A DNA stretch of 37,600 nt from Butyricicoccus pullicaecorum. GTDB taxonomy: Bacteria; Bacillota; Clostridia; Oscillospirales; Butyricicoccaceae. Every line of letters begins with the position of its first letter. The first letter of the stretch is position 1. A model generated the notes under the pieces. The model saw only the letters and a program-made list of their open reading frames with translations. It had not been told where the DNA came from and did no database searches. A program made the translations under genes and the position numbers. Positions 1-6,743 of this stretch are shown here, piece by piece. Location of the stretch: the NCBI GenBank assembly GCA_018366035.1, contig JAGZIW010000017.1, positions 1-37,600 of the forward strand, in the 5' to 3' direction.

Positions 1-1
1 T

Positions 2-886
2 CATGTTAAAGCAATATTAAAAAGTGAAGTCTATATAGGAAACAGCGTTCATAATCGACAATCAACCGTTTCTTTCAAAAGCAAGAAGAAAGTACGAAAA
101 CCCAAAAGTGAATGGTTTCGAGTAGAAAACACGCATGAACCGATTATTGACAAGGAAGTGTTCTATCGTGTGCAGGAACAGATAAAATCAAGGCGTAGAC
201 AGACAAAGGAAAAGGCAACGCCGATATTTGCAGGGCTTGTTAAGTGTGCAGATTGTGGCTGGTCTATGAGATTTGCAACAAATAAGGCAAATAAAACACC
301 GTATAGTTATTATTCTTGTAGTTTCTACGGACAGTTTGGTAAAGGTTATTGTTCTATGCACTACATTCGTTATGATGTGCTATATCAAGCCGTATTGGAA
401 CGATTGCAGTATTGGGCTAAGGCAGTACAACAGGACGAAGAAAAGGTATTGAATAAGATACAGAAAGTCGGTAATGCAGAGCGAGTACGGGAAAAGAAGA
501 AAAAGGCAAGTGCCTTGAAGAAAGCCGAGAACCGACAAAATGAGATTGACCGCTTGTTTGTGAAAATGTATGAAGATAGAGCCTGTGAGAAGATAACGGA
601 ACGAAACTTCATCATGCTGTCGGGGAAATATCAAAAGGAACAGATAGAACTGGAACAGCAGATAACCAACCTAAGAGAAGAATTAAGGAAAATGGAACAG
701 GATATGATAGGTGCTGAAAAGTGGATTGAGTTAATCAAGGAGTATTCCGTGCCAAAGGAACTGACAGCACCGTTATTAAATGCAATGATAGAAAAAATCC
801 TTATTCACGAAGCAACAACGAATGAGGATAACGAAAGAATACAGGAAATAGAGATATACTACCGATTTATTGGTAAAGTAGACTGA
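2..886 (+). CDS. Large serine recombinase (site-specific integrase/transposase), 3' part
   Basis: The frame is open from the left edge, so the N-terminal catalytic serine domain lies outside the window. What remains fits the C-terminal half of a large serine recombinase: the end of the recombinase domain (EVYIGN, HEPIID, about residues 10-50), then a zinc-ribbon domain with KCADCGW and later YYSC and GYC cysteines, then a long charged coiled coil, and a C-terminal part resembling DUF4368 (IEKILIHEA, IEIYYRFIG). In this family these regions recognise attachment-site DNA and pair integrase subunits, and the enzymes excise and integrate conjugative or mobilisable elements. The gene stops only about 25 bases before a severed host-type gene, the usual place for such a recombinase: at the very end of its element. 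The family is secure; the specific element cannot be named. Confidence 0.9.
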   Translation, partial: HVKAILKSEVYIGNSVHNRQSTVSFKSKKKVRKPKSEWFRVENTHEPIIDKEVFYRVQEQIKSRRRQTKEKATPIFAGLVKCADCGWSMRFATNKANKTPYSYYSCSFYGQFGKGYCSMHYIRYDVLYQAVLERLQYWAKAVQQDEEKVLNKIQKVGNAERVREKKKKASALKKAENRQNEIDRLFVKMYEDRACEKITERNFIMLSGKYQKEQIELEQQITNLREELRKMEQDMIGAEKWIELIKEYSVPKELTAPLLNAMIEKILIHEATTNEDNERIQEIEIYYRFIGKVD

Positions 887-908
887 TAAAGAGGGGTCAT
901 ATCTTTAA

Positions 909-1385
909 CTAAGGGAAACTGGAAAAGGATTTCCTGATATTTCATTGATTGAGCCTTTGGCAAATGTGCTGCGGGTATCCATTCCAGAACTGCTGTCTGG
1001 AGAACAAATCATCAATGCCAATCGTTCAGCAAATATGCTGAAATCCAATCTTTATGTCTGCCCTATTTGCGGAAATATTTTTCACTCCACCGGATCGGCA
1101 ATGATTTCATGCTGCGGTGTTACACTGCCGCCCTTAGAAGCAGAGCAGACTGACGAAGAACATGAAATAAAATGCGAAAATATCGAAGATGAAATTTTCA
1201 TATCCATGCAGCACGCCATGACGAAAGAACATTATATCTCGTTTGTGGCATACTGCACCGGAGAAAGATTTGAATGTGTAAAGCTCTATCCAGAAAGCAG
1301 TATCGAAGTACGCTTTTTCAGCCGCGGACACGGCATACTGTATTGGTACTGCAATCATCATGGACTGTTTCAGAAACGCATTTAG
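909..1385 (+). pseudogene. XRE-family regulator with desulfoferrodoxin-like C-terminal domain, 5' end missing
   Basis: The open frame begins directly after a stop codon (TAA at 906-908). From about 912 it reads like the end of a helix-turn-helix domain: ETGKGFPDISLIEPLANVL, then VSIPELLSGE. This is normally preceded by about 40 residues of HTH and the motif SKW, which are absent. After a linker come a zinc-ribbon-like segment (CPICGNIF, CCGVTLPPL) and a desulfoferrodoxin-like segment (AMTKEHYISFVAY, LYPESSIEVRF, YCNHHGLF). This order is known for a group of clostridial XRE regulators. The missing 5' part and the recombinase gene ending at 886 suggest that an element inserted here and separated the two halves. 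A TTG at 945 is open but has no ribosome site, so I treat the remnant as non-functional. Confidence 0.8.
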
Positions 1386-1464
1386 CTTGGAACATTCCCG
1401 CCGAAAATGCCCATGTGCGGTAAAGTAACACACAAGAATTTGATAGACAGTAGCTCATACTATT

Positions 1465-1532
1465 CCGAAAATCAAGTGAAAATGAATAGATTTCTTAAAG
1501 TCTGTATGATAAAATAAGATTATGAACAAATC
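1465..1532 (+). repeat. 68-bp cassette repeat, copy 1
   Basis: This aligns without gaps to 2075-2142 with 9 mismatches in 68 positions; the last 28 bases (1505-1532) are identical. It ends 31 bases before the ATG of the first small gene. An 8-base unit (AACAAATC) is tandemly duplicated at its end (1525-1540). Confidence 0.85.
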
Positions 1533-1563
1533 AACAAATCGGAATTTATGGAAATGATTGGTT

Positions 1564-2028
1564 ATGGATTATCTAGATTTAAGTACTGACTTTTTAAATG
1601 ATGTTAAGAATATATATGATTACAATTCTGATATTCCGTTGCAATATAGAATTGTTGCTGCATTGAACAGTAAACATGATTATTGTAATGCCAAGAATTT
1701 TATTGATACAAATAAGGAATATTTTCAGAATGAATATGCGTATCTTCTGCTTGATTCAGCAATCGAAATGTGTTTTAATGTTGTAGTTGATGAGAATGGT
1801 ATGCTATGTGACGATAAAATAAACATGTCAAAAAATCAAATATACAAGCCAACGCCTGCTACATTAGAATATATTGAGTATTTGCTTCAAAATGGTGCAA
1901 ATCCCTATCTTCCAGAATACTTTGACCAATTTGAACATATTGAAGATTTAGAAGATGATAGTTTTCAGCAAGCGGGAGTTCGATTTGATTGCTCTGAAAT
2001 AAAAAAACTGTTTGAGAAATATTGCTAA
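1564..2028 (+). CDS. Unrecognised small acidic protein (first repeat-associated gene)
   Basis: A 154-residue soluble acidic protein with no signal peptide or membrane segment. I do not recognise the family. One stretch, EYLLQNGANPYLPEYFDQ, has the rhythm of an ankyrin-type repeat, and the C-terminus is helical and charged. The ATG at 1564 is preferred; an in-frame TTG at 1558 is also possible, and the upstream purine signal is weak. Its AT-rich codons match the next gene and differ from the chromosome beyond 2835. A 68-bp repeat lies before it, and the 30-bp repeat found after the next gene also lies after this one. Orphan immunity proteins of polymorphic toxins look like this in size, charge and setting, but that is inference only. 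Confidence 0.6.
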   Translation: MDYLDLSTDFLNDVKNIYDYNSDIPLQYRIVAALNSKHDYCNAKNFIDTNKEYFQNEYAYLLLDSAIEMCFNVVVDENGMLCDDKINMSKNQIYKPTPATLEYIEYLLQNGANPYLPEYFDQFEHIEDLEDDSFQQAGVRFDCSEIKKLFEKYC

Positions 2029-2048
2029 ATGGGGAACATACTTGAAAC

Positions 2049-2078
2049 TTCCAGTTTATCGAACAGATAGCAAGCCGA
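2049..2078 (+). repeat. 30-bp cassette-end repeat, copy 1
   Basis: This matches 2537-2566 at 27 of 30 positions, with the final 19 bases (2060-2078) identical. It begins 20 bases after the stop of the first small gene and runs into the second 68-bp repeat copy, sharing its first four bases. In one frame the sequence reads FIEQIASR and stays open to a TGA at 2131-2133, ending SFYDKIRL. Confidence 0.8.
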
Positions 2079-2142
2079 ATATCAGAGGAAAATGAATCAA
2101 TTTCTGAAAGTTTCTATGATAAAATAAGATTATGAACAAATC
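2075..2142 (+). repeat. 68-bp cassette repeat, copy 2
   Basis: Gap-free counterpart of 1465-1532 (59 of 68 identical). It lies just before the second small gene, as copy 1 does before the first. The conserved end contains TATGATAAAAT, which could also serve as a -10 region, so the repeat may carry a promoter. Confidence 0.85.
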
Positions 2143-2171
2143 GGAAGTTAATAGTTGTGGAGGTAATCAAG

Positions 2172-2531
2172 TTGAACTGGGAAAAACTGAATATAAACGA
2201 AGTAGTATATTATTGCACCTCATGGGATATTGATTTTGACTGCCTGCCATTTAGTTGTCAGATTAAAAATATTATCCAATTATTTTATTACTATGGAATA
2301 GTTGAGTTTGAAACTGGAGATATAAAAGAATTTTATAAAAGATTTCAAATATCCAGCCCAAGGAGTGGTAAAGTTAGAAACCCAAGGCTTAAAACAATAC
2401 AAAATTCTCTTGAGCATACCAAAGGTATTTGTCGTGTTTCAGAAAACGTTTATAGAATATCAAATATAGATACAGATAATTATGAGCTATGTATCAAACA
2501 AGGTTATAGTAAAAACGCAATAAAAAAGTAG
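2172..2531 (+). CDS. Unrecognised small protein (second repeat-associated gene)
   Basis: A 119-residue protein rich in Tyr, Asn, Ile and Lys, with no signal peptide or clear membrane helix. I do not recognise the family. The start is set by the ribosome site: GGAGG at 2159-2163 sits 8 bases before the TTG at 2172, whereas the in-frame GTG at 2157 overlaps that site. A central basic segment (SSPRSGKVRNPRLK) and a C-terminal tail ending in lysines are the only notable features. It follows the second 68-bp repeat, and the second 30-bp repeat begins 5 bases after its stop, the same arrangement as the first small gene. A cassette-borne defence or immunity role is possible but unproven. Confidence 0.6.
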   Translation: MNWEKLNINEVVYYCTSWDIDFDCLPFSCQIKNIIQLFYYYGIVEFETGDIKEFYKRFQISSPRSGKVRNPRLKTIQNSLEHTKGICRVSENVYRISNIDTDNYELCIKQGYSKNAIKK

Positions 2532-2536
2532 ATACC

Positions 2537-2566
2537 TTCCCGTTTGCCGAACAGATAGCAAGCCGA
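2537..2566 (+). repeat. 30-bp cassette-end repeat, copy 2
   Basis: Matches 2049-2078 at 27 of 30 positions. After it the sequence diverges: no 68-bp repeat follows. Instead the same frame continues through about 18 further codons (RASGRQVKGLLP and so on) to a TAA at 2618-2620 and then a terminator. This copy may be the original right end of the array. Confidence 0.75.
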
Positions 2567-2624
2567 GCCAGCGGGCGGCAAGTAAAAGGGCTTTTGCCCA
2601 CCGTTCTTACGGATAGGTAATTAA

Positions 2625-2651
2625 GGGGCGACAGCATTTTGCTGTCGCCCC
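2625..2651 (+). terminator. Hairpin closing the small-gene array
   Basis: A perfect 11-bp stem (GGGGCGACAGC / GCTGTCGCCCC) around an ATTTT loop. No long T-run follows. The rest of the gene-free stretch 2532-2834 holds only the repeat above and about 180 bases in which I see no gene or signal; the border between accessory and core sequence lies here. Confidence 0.6.
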
Positions 2652-2834
2652 ACATTATTGTTCAAAATCATGTGACTTAGGAAGCCTGTATTTCAATTAT
2701 CATGCATCACGCTGTTTGTTCACAAGATTTTAATGCTGCATCGCATACCAGAAAAGCATTGTTATTGGATTTTAAGATTCTGCATCTGCTTTGTCCCAAG
2801 GATAACATTCATTTTGGGAATACGTTGTCTTTCT

Positions 2835-4193
2835 TTAACCGACTGCAATTTTTTCCAACGGCAAACGGCTGAGATTTGCATTGTGATGTGTCTCCGCAAA
2901 GGCATAAACCATGGTCAGACAGCCAACTCGTCCAAAGAACATCAGGAAGATGAGCACACACATGGAAGCTGTGCTGAGTTCGGGCGTGATTCCCAAGGAA
3001 AGCCCCACCGTCGCAACTGCCGACGAAGTTTCGAACATAGCGCTCATCATGGGAACACCGTCAAACTGTGTCAGCAGCACGGCACCGCCCATGAACAGGC
3101 AGATATAACTGAAGAATACCGTCACTGCGCTGCGCAGGCAGCTGTCGTCCATGCGGCGTCCAAACACGCGCAGCTCGTTCTCCCGTGTCATAGAGGCACG
3201 CACACACAGCAGAAGCGTGGCGATGGTCGTCGTTTTCATGCCGCCCGCGGTCGAACCGGAGGAACCGCCAATCAGCATCAAAATAATCATCAGCATCTTG
3301 CTGGCATGGCTCATAAGATTTAAGTCGATGGTATTGAATCCGGCTGTACGCGCCGATATCGACTGGAAGAACGATGCCATCAAGCGCTGTCCTCCGCCCA
3401 GCGCCTGCAAGCCCTCCACATTCCTATCAAAAAGGAAGATGAGAAATGGCGGAATGGTCATGAGCAGGAGCGAGCTGATGACAACAATCTTTGTATGCAA
3501 GCGGCAGCGATGCAGCCGCCCCTTATGTAAATACAAATCCTCCCAGACGAAGAATCCCAAACCGCCAATAACAATCAACAGCATGATAATCATATTGACA
3601 TAGGGATCATTTACAAAATACGTCAGAGAGCCTTTGCCGGCTACACCGTCCATAAGGTCAAAGCCTGCATTACAGAATGCAGAAATCGAGTGAAAGACCG
3701 CATAGTAGATCCCCCGCACAAAGCCAAGCATGGGCACAAAACGAAAGGACAGTGCCAGAGCGCCCAGTCCCTCAAAAATCAACACGCCCTTGAAAATAAA
3801 TCGTGTGAGACGCACAATGCCGCCCAGCGCCGGCGCACCAATGGACTCCTGCATGGTAAACCGCTGGCGCAATCCAATGCGCCGTCCGGTTGCCACAAAC
3901 ACCATGACTGCCATGGTAAGAAATCCCATGCCGCCAATCTGAATCAAGCCCAAAATGACAAGCTGACCAAAAAGCGACCAATATCCCGCAGTGGAAACAA
4001 CGATCAAGCCGGTCACACAGGTTGCTGATGTCGATGTAAACAGCGCATCTGCAAAGGGCGTCCATTGCCACGCACGCGACGAAATCGGCAGCATGAGCAG
4101 CAGCGCACCCCCAAAAATAATCGCCGCATATCCCAGCAAAATAATCTGCGTTGAGGTCAGCGCAGACAAGCGAAACTGCTTTTTTTTATTCAT
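2835..4193 (-). CDS. ktrB: KtrB/TrkH-family potassium transporter, membrane subunit
   Basis: A 452-residue polytopic membrane protein forming the ion-conducting dimer of a Ktr-type K+ uptake system. All four pore-loop selectivity segments are present: SATCVTGL (56-63), AFCNAGF (172-178), ARTAGFN (281-287) and ATVGLS (394-399), each with its conserved glycine. The flexible gating-loop sequence GGSSGSTAGGMK (309-320) is also present. Length and layout fit KtrB better than the longer TrkH. The start follows AGGGAG about 10 bases upstream. It is monocistronic here: no KtrA/TrkA regulatory subunit gene is in the window, so the cytosolic RCK partner must be encoded elsewhere. A consensus-like promoter lies about 85 bases upstream, and the leader is too short for a c-di-AMP (ydaO) riboswitch. 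Confidence 0.93.
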   Translation of the reverse strand: MNKKKQFRLSALTSTQIILLGYAAIIFGGALLLMLPISSRAWQWTPFADALFTSTSATCVTGLIVVSTAGYWSLFGQLVILGLIQIGGMGFLTMAVMVFVATGRRIGLRQRFTMQESIGAPALGGIVRLTRFIFKGVLIFEGLGALALSFRFVPMLGFVRGIYYAVFHSISAFCNAGFDLMDGVAGKGSLTYFVNDPYVNMIIMLLIVIGGLGFFVWEDLYLHKGRLHRCRLHTKIVVISSLLLMTIPPFLIFLFDRNVEGLQALGGGQRLMASFFQSISARTAGFNTIDLNLMSHASKMLMIILMLIGGSSGSTAGGMKTTTIATLLLCVRASMTRENELRVFGRRMDDSCLRSAVTVFFSYICLFMGGAVLLTQFDGVPMMSAMFETSSAVATVGLSLGITPELSTASMCVLIFLMFFGRVGCLTMVYAFAETHHNANLSRLPLEKIAVG

Positions 4194-4277
4194 ATTTTTG
4201 AATCTCCCTACTTGGTAGCAATACCGATTTCCTGAAACAAACAGAAATCCCCATTTTTATCATTCTCAGTACGTCCT

Positions 4278-4306
4278 ATGATAGTCTCTCCCCGACCGAA
4301 TGTCAA
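4278..4306 (-). promoter_or_regulatory. Sigma-A promoter of ktrB
   Basis: On the minus strand TTGACA (4301-4306), a 17-base spacer and TATCAT (4278-4283). Transcription should begin near 4271, giving a leader of about 78 bases before ktrB. Confidence 0.75.
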
Positions 4307-4380
4307 GTATAGAATCCCGTCGTGTCTCCACTCCTTGTATGCTATGCGCATGATATTTCTCTCACTTTCCCCGCACCTTA

Positions 4381-4389
4381 TGCTATAAT
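4381..4389 (+). promoter_or_regulatory. Extended -10 promoter of the aPGM/rlmA operon
   Basis: TGC followed by TATAAT (4384-4389) forms an extended -10. No good -35 is visible, which is usual for this class. The start codon lies 45 bases downstream. Confidence 0.6.
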
Positions 4390-4433
4390 ACAATCAGATA
4401 ACCCAAATTTTCCAATACAGAGGAACCTTCCCT

Positions 4434-5606
4434 ATGAAATACATCGTTGTGATTGCAGATGGCGCAGCAGACCTGCCGCTTCCCAAGCTTGGCACGCCGC
4501 TGCACTATGCAAAAACCCCTTGTCTTGCCGCGCTTGCGTCCAAAGCACAGCTTGGGCAAACCTGCCTGATTCCAAAGGGCTGTCCCTCCGGCAGCCTGCC
4601 CGCCCTCCTGACCCTTTTGGGTGCCCCAAAGGACGCCTGTCAGGGCAGCCGCGCTGCACTCGAAGCACTTGCACTTGGCGCAGAATTTGATACTTCTCTC
4701 ACTGCATTTCGCTGCAATCTCATTTCGCTGCAGGCGGGCTGTATCACGGCACACGACGCAGACGGGATCACGCAGGCGGAGGCAGACCAGCTCATTCAAT
4801 CGCTTTCTGCCACCCTTGGGGACGCCTGTCATACCTTTGTCAGCGGTACAACCTACCGCGCCCTGCTGCTTCGCAAGGGAAACAGTCCGGTTTTTGATTC
4901 TCCACCCCCCGAAACGCTGCTTGGACAGCCTGCCCATTCCCATCTGCCAAAGGACGCCGACCTATGCCGGCTCTTTGCACAAGCGCAGAAAATCCTTGCC
5001 GCGCACGAGGTCAATCTCGCGCGGCAGGCAAACGGCAAACTGCCTGCCAATGCCATCTGGTTTTGGGGCGGCGGTACTCTGCCAAATCTGCCCGCATTTC
5101 CCGCACAGACTGGGCTTTCCGGCGCTGTGATTGGCGGGGTCCCGCTCATACGCGGCATCGGCAAGGCAATGCAGCTTTCCGTCCCACCGGTACCACATGC
5201 AGACGGTACGCTGTATACCAACTGGGAGGGCAAAGCCTTTGCAGCATTGGACGCACTCCGGCAGATGGATTTTGTCCTCATTCACGCAGAGGCTCCCGAC
5301 GAAGCCGGCCATGCCGGCAGCTTCTCGCAAAAGGTTGCCGCCATTGAATACTTTGACCAACGGCTCCTTGCACCGCTTATCGAGCGCCTTGAACAGGCAA
5401 AAACCGATTTTCGTATGCTGATTCTGCCCGACCACCCCACACCGGTCTGCCTGCGTCATCATACCGCAGACCCCATTCCCTTTCTGCTCTATGACAGCCG
5501 CAGTCCGCAGTCGGGCGGGATTTTTGACGAGCAGCATACCAAAACGCTGCCCATAACCTCCGGCACTACACTTTTAAACCTTTTACTGGAAAGGACTTCT
5601 ATATGA
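4434..5606 (+). CDS. apgM: aPGM-family enzyme (phosphoglycerate mutase or proposed homoserine kinase)
   Basis: A 390-residue member of the archaeal-type cofactor-independent phosphoglycerate mutase family, within the alkaline phosphatase superfamily. Metal-site sequences are clear: ADG (8-10), DEAGH (289-293), DHPTP (333-337) and HHTADPIPFLLY. The phosphate-carrying serine is probably Ser54 in CPSGSLPALLTLLG. Most relatives read GSDVANLS there, so the Asp and Asn after the serine are replaced by Leu and other residues, and the usual GHEGD is GHAGS. Known members either interconvert 3- and 2-phosphoglycerate or, in a bacterial subgroup, are proposed homoserine kinases. The changed active-site segment makes the reaction uncertain. 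The stop overlaps the start of the next gene by 4 bases (ATGA), so the two are translationally coupled. The ribosome site is AGAGGA. Confidence 0.85.
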   Translation: MKYIVVIADGAADLPLPKLGTPLHYAKTPCLAALASKAQLGQTCLIPKGCPSGSLPALLTLLGAPKDACQGSRAALEALALGAEFDTSLTAFRCNLISLQAGCITAHDADGITQAEADQLIQSLSATLGDACHTFVSGTTYRALLLRKGNSPVFDSPPPETLLGQPAHSHLPKDADLCRLFAQAQKILAAHEVNLARQANGKLPANAIWFWGGGTLPNLPAFPAQTGLSGAVIGGVPLIRGIGKAMQLSVPPVPHADGTLYTNWEGKAFAALDALRQMDFVLIHAEAPDEAGHAGSFSQKVAAIEYFDQRLLAPLIERLEQAKTDFRMLILPDHPTPVCLRHHTADPIPFLLYDSRSPQSGGIFDEQHTKTLPITSGTTLLNLLLERTSI

Positions 5607-6412
5607 ATTCTCTGTTATGCTGCCCTGTTTGCGGCAATCCACTGACCTTCGCAGAACGCTCTGCACATTGCAAAAATGGTCATACCTATGACCGTGCCGC
5701 GCGCGGCGGCTATATCCACCTGCTGCGCCAGCAGCGCCGCGGCAGCAGCGACCCGGGAGACAGCGCCGAAATGTGTCAGGCGCGCACCCGCTTTTTGGAA
5801 GGCGGTTGGTATGCGCCACTGCGAAATCAGCTTTCCGAGCGAGTCACGCGCCTTGCGCCAAACGACATTTTAGATGCAGGCTGCGGTGAAGGCTGGTATA
5901 CCCGCGCTATTTCAGAAGCCCTGCCCCATGCCCGTATAGCGGGCATTGATCTTTCTCGCTATGCACTGCGTCATGCCGGACGCAGCTGTCCGCAGGCAGC
6001 GCTTGCCATCGCAAGTCTGTTCGATTTGCCGCTTGCTGACCAATCAGTGGACTTGGTTCTTCATCTATTTGCGCCGATGTGTGCGCCAGAATTTGCGCGG
6101 GTTCTGCGAAAGGGCGGAGTCCTCCTGACAGTTACGCCCGCCGCACGGCATCTCTGGGGTATGAAAAAGGTGCTCTACCCTGTCCCCTATGAAAATCCGA
6201 CCGCAGTACGCACCTTGCCAAATTTTGTGTTTGAAGAAGAAATCTGTGTAGAAGGACAAATCACATTAAAGGATCGCCGCGATATTGCAGCGCTCTATCA
6301 AATGACTCCTTACGCTTGGAAAACGCCGCGGGAAGCCGCAGAGCGTCTCATAAATCTGCCCGAACTGACGACCGAAATTTCCTTTCAGATTCATCAGTAC
6401 CGAAAGGTATAA
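5603..6412 (+). CDS. rlmA: RlmA-type 23S rRNA (guanine-N1) methyltransferase
   Basis: A 269-residue class I SAM-dependent methyltransferase with the N-terminal zinc finger typical of RlmA/TlrB: Cys7, Cys10, Cys23, His27 (CPVC, then CKNGH), followed by the characteristic YDRAARGGYIHLL. The SAM-binding loop is DILDAGCGEGWYT (about 88-100) with an acidic strand end at GIDLS. The enzyme methylates N1 of a guanine in helix 35 of 23S rRNA (G745 or G748 in known members). Some members give resistance to mycinosyl macrolides, but housekeeping RlmA is the plain reading here. It overlaps the preceding aPGM-family gene by four bases and probably shares its transcript. Confidence 0.88.
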   Translation: MNSLLCCPVCGNPLTFAERSAHCKNGHTYDRAARGGYIHLLRQQRRGSSDPGDSAEMCQARTRFLEGGWYAPLRNQLSERVTRLAPNDILDAGCGEGWYTRAISEALPHARIAGIDLSRYALRHAGRSCPQAALAIASLFDLPLADQSVDLVLHLFAPMCAPEFARVLRKGGVLLTVTPAARHLWGMKKVLYPVPYENPTAVRTLPNFVFEEEICVEGQITLKDRRDIAALYQMTPYAWKTPREAAERLINLPELTTEISFQIHQYRKV

Positions 6413-6486
6413 CGTCCTATCCAATTTTGTGTGCCCTATCATAGGAAACCACGGAGAGCGGACAGAACGCATGTCTGGGTGCAAAA

Positions 6487-6522
6487 AGCGGATTGCAGAT
6501 ATTGGAATATCTGCAATCCGCT
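6487..6522 (-). terminator. Terminator of the P-type ATPase/mgtA operon
   Basis: A perfect 17-bp inverted repeat with a 2-base centre. Read leftward it is followed by CTTTTT, a proper U-tract, so it ends the leftward operon. It may also stop rightward transcription from rlmA, though its T-run on that side is poor. Confidence 0.8.
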
Positions 6523-6524
6523 AA

Positions 6525-6731
6525 TCAGGATTTTGGGCATGTGCGATCGCGAAATGCTGATTTTTCAGATTCCGCCGTTTGTCGTGTGCGGGGCTTGCGT
6601 CCCCAAAATATCACATGCATCAGAATGACCATAAGCAGCACCACATTCATGGAAACCCAAAATCCAATATTCAAATTCAGCCATTCGGTTGTTCCAAACA
6701 GCGTAATCCAAATTTCATTCCAGTTCATCAT
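6525..6731 (-). CDS. Small single-pass membrane protein encoded after mgtA
   Basis: A 68-residue protein with one strong hydrophobic segment (about residues 22-44, NIGFWVSMNVVLLMVILMHVIF) and a short positively charged, polar C-terminal tail (GRKPRTRQ). It begins ATGATG only 12 bases after the mgtA stop, with an excellent GGAGG seven bases upstream, and the operon terminator follows directly. It is therefore almost surely translated with MgtA. I do not recognise a named family. Small membrane peptides encoded beside Mg2+ transporters in enterobacteria (MgtR, MgtS) modulate transporter stability, so a similar partner role is a reasonable guess. No similarity to those peptides is visible. Confidence 0.75.
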   Translation of the reverse strand: MMNWNEIWITLFGTTEWLNLNIGFWVSMNVVLLMVILMHVIFWGRKPRTRQTAESEKSAFRDRTCPKS

Positions 6732-6743
6732 CGTTATCCCTCC

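Noticed and set aside
1465..2566. CRISPR array
   Set aside because: Repeats are few, long, imperfect and separated by genes, not by uniform short spacers; no cas genes are present.
2733..3323. Long rightward frame opposite ktrB
   Set aside because: Antisense shadow of ktrB, full of His/Gln runs typical of reversed membrane-protein codons. Similar antisense frames exist opposite most GC-rich genes here.
4208..4393. Leftward frame of 61 codons upstream of ktrB
   Set aside because: It runs through the ktrB promoter and has no ribosome site; the region is better explained as two divergent promoters.
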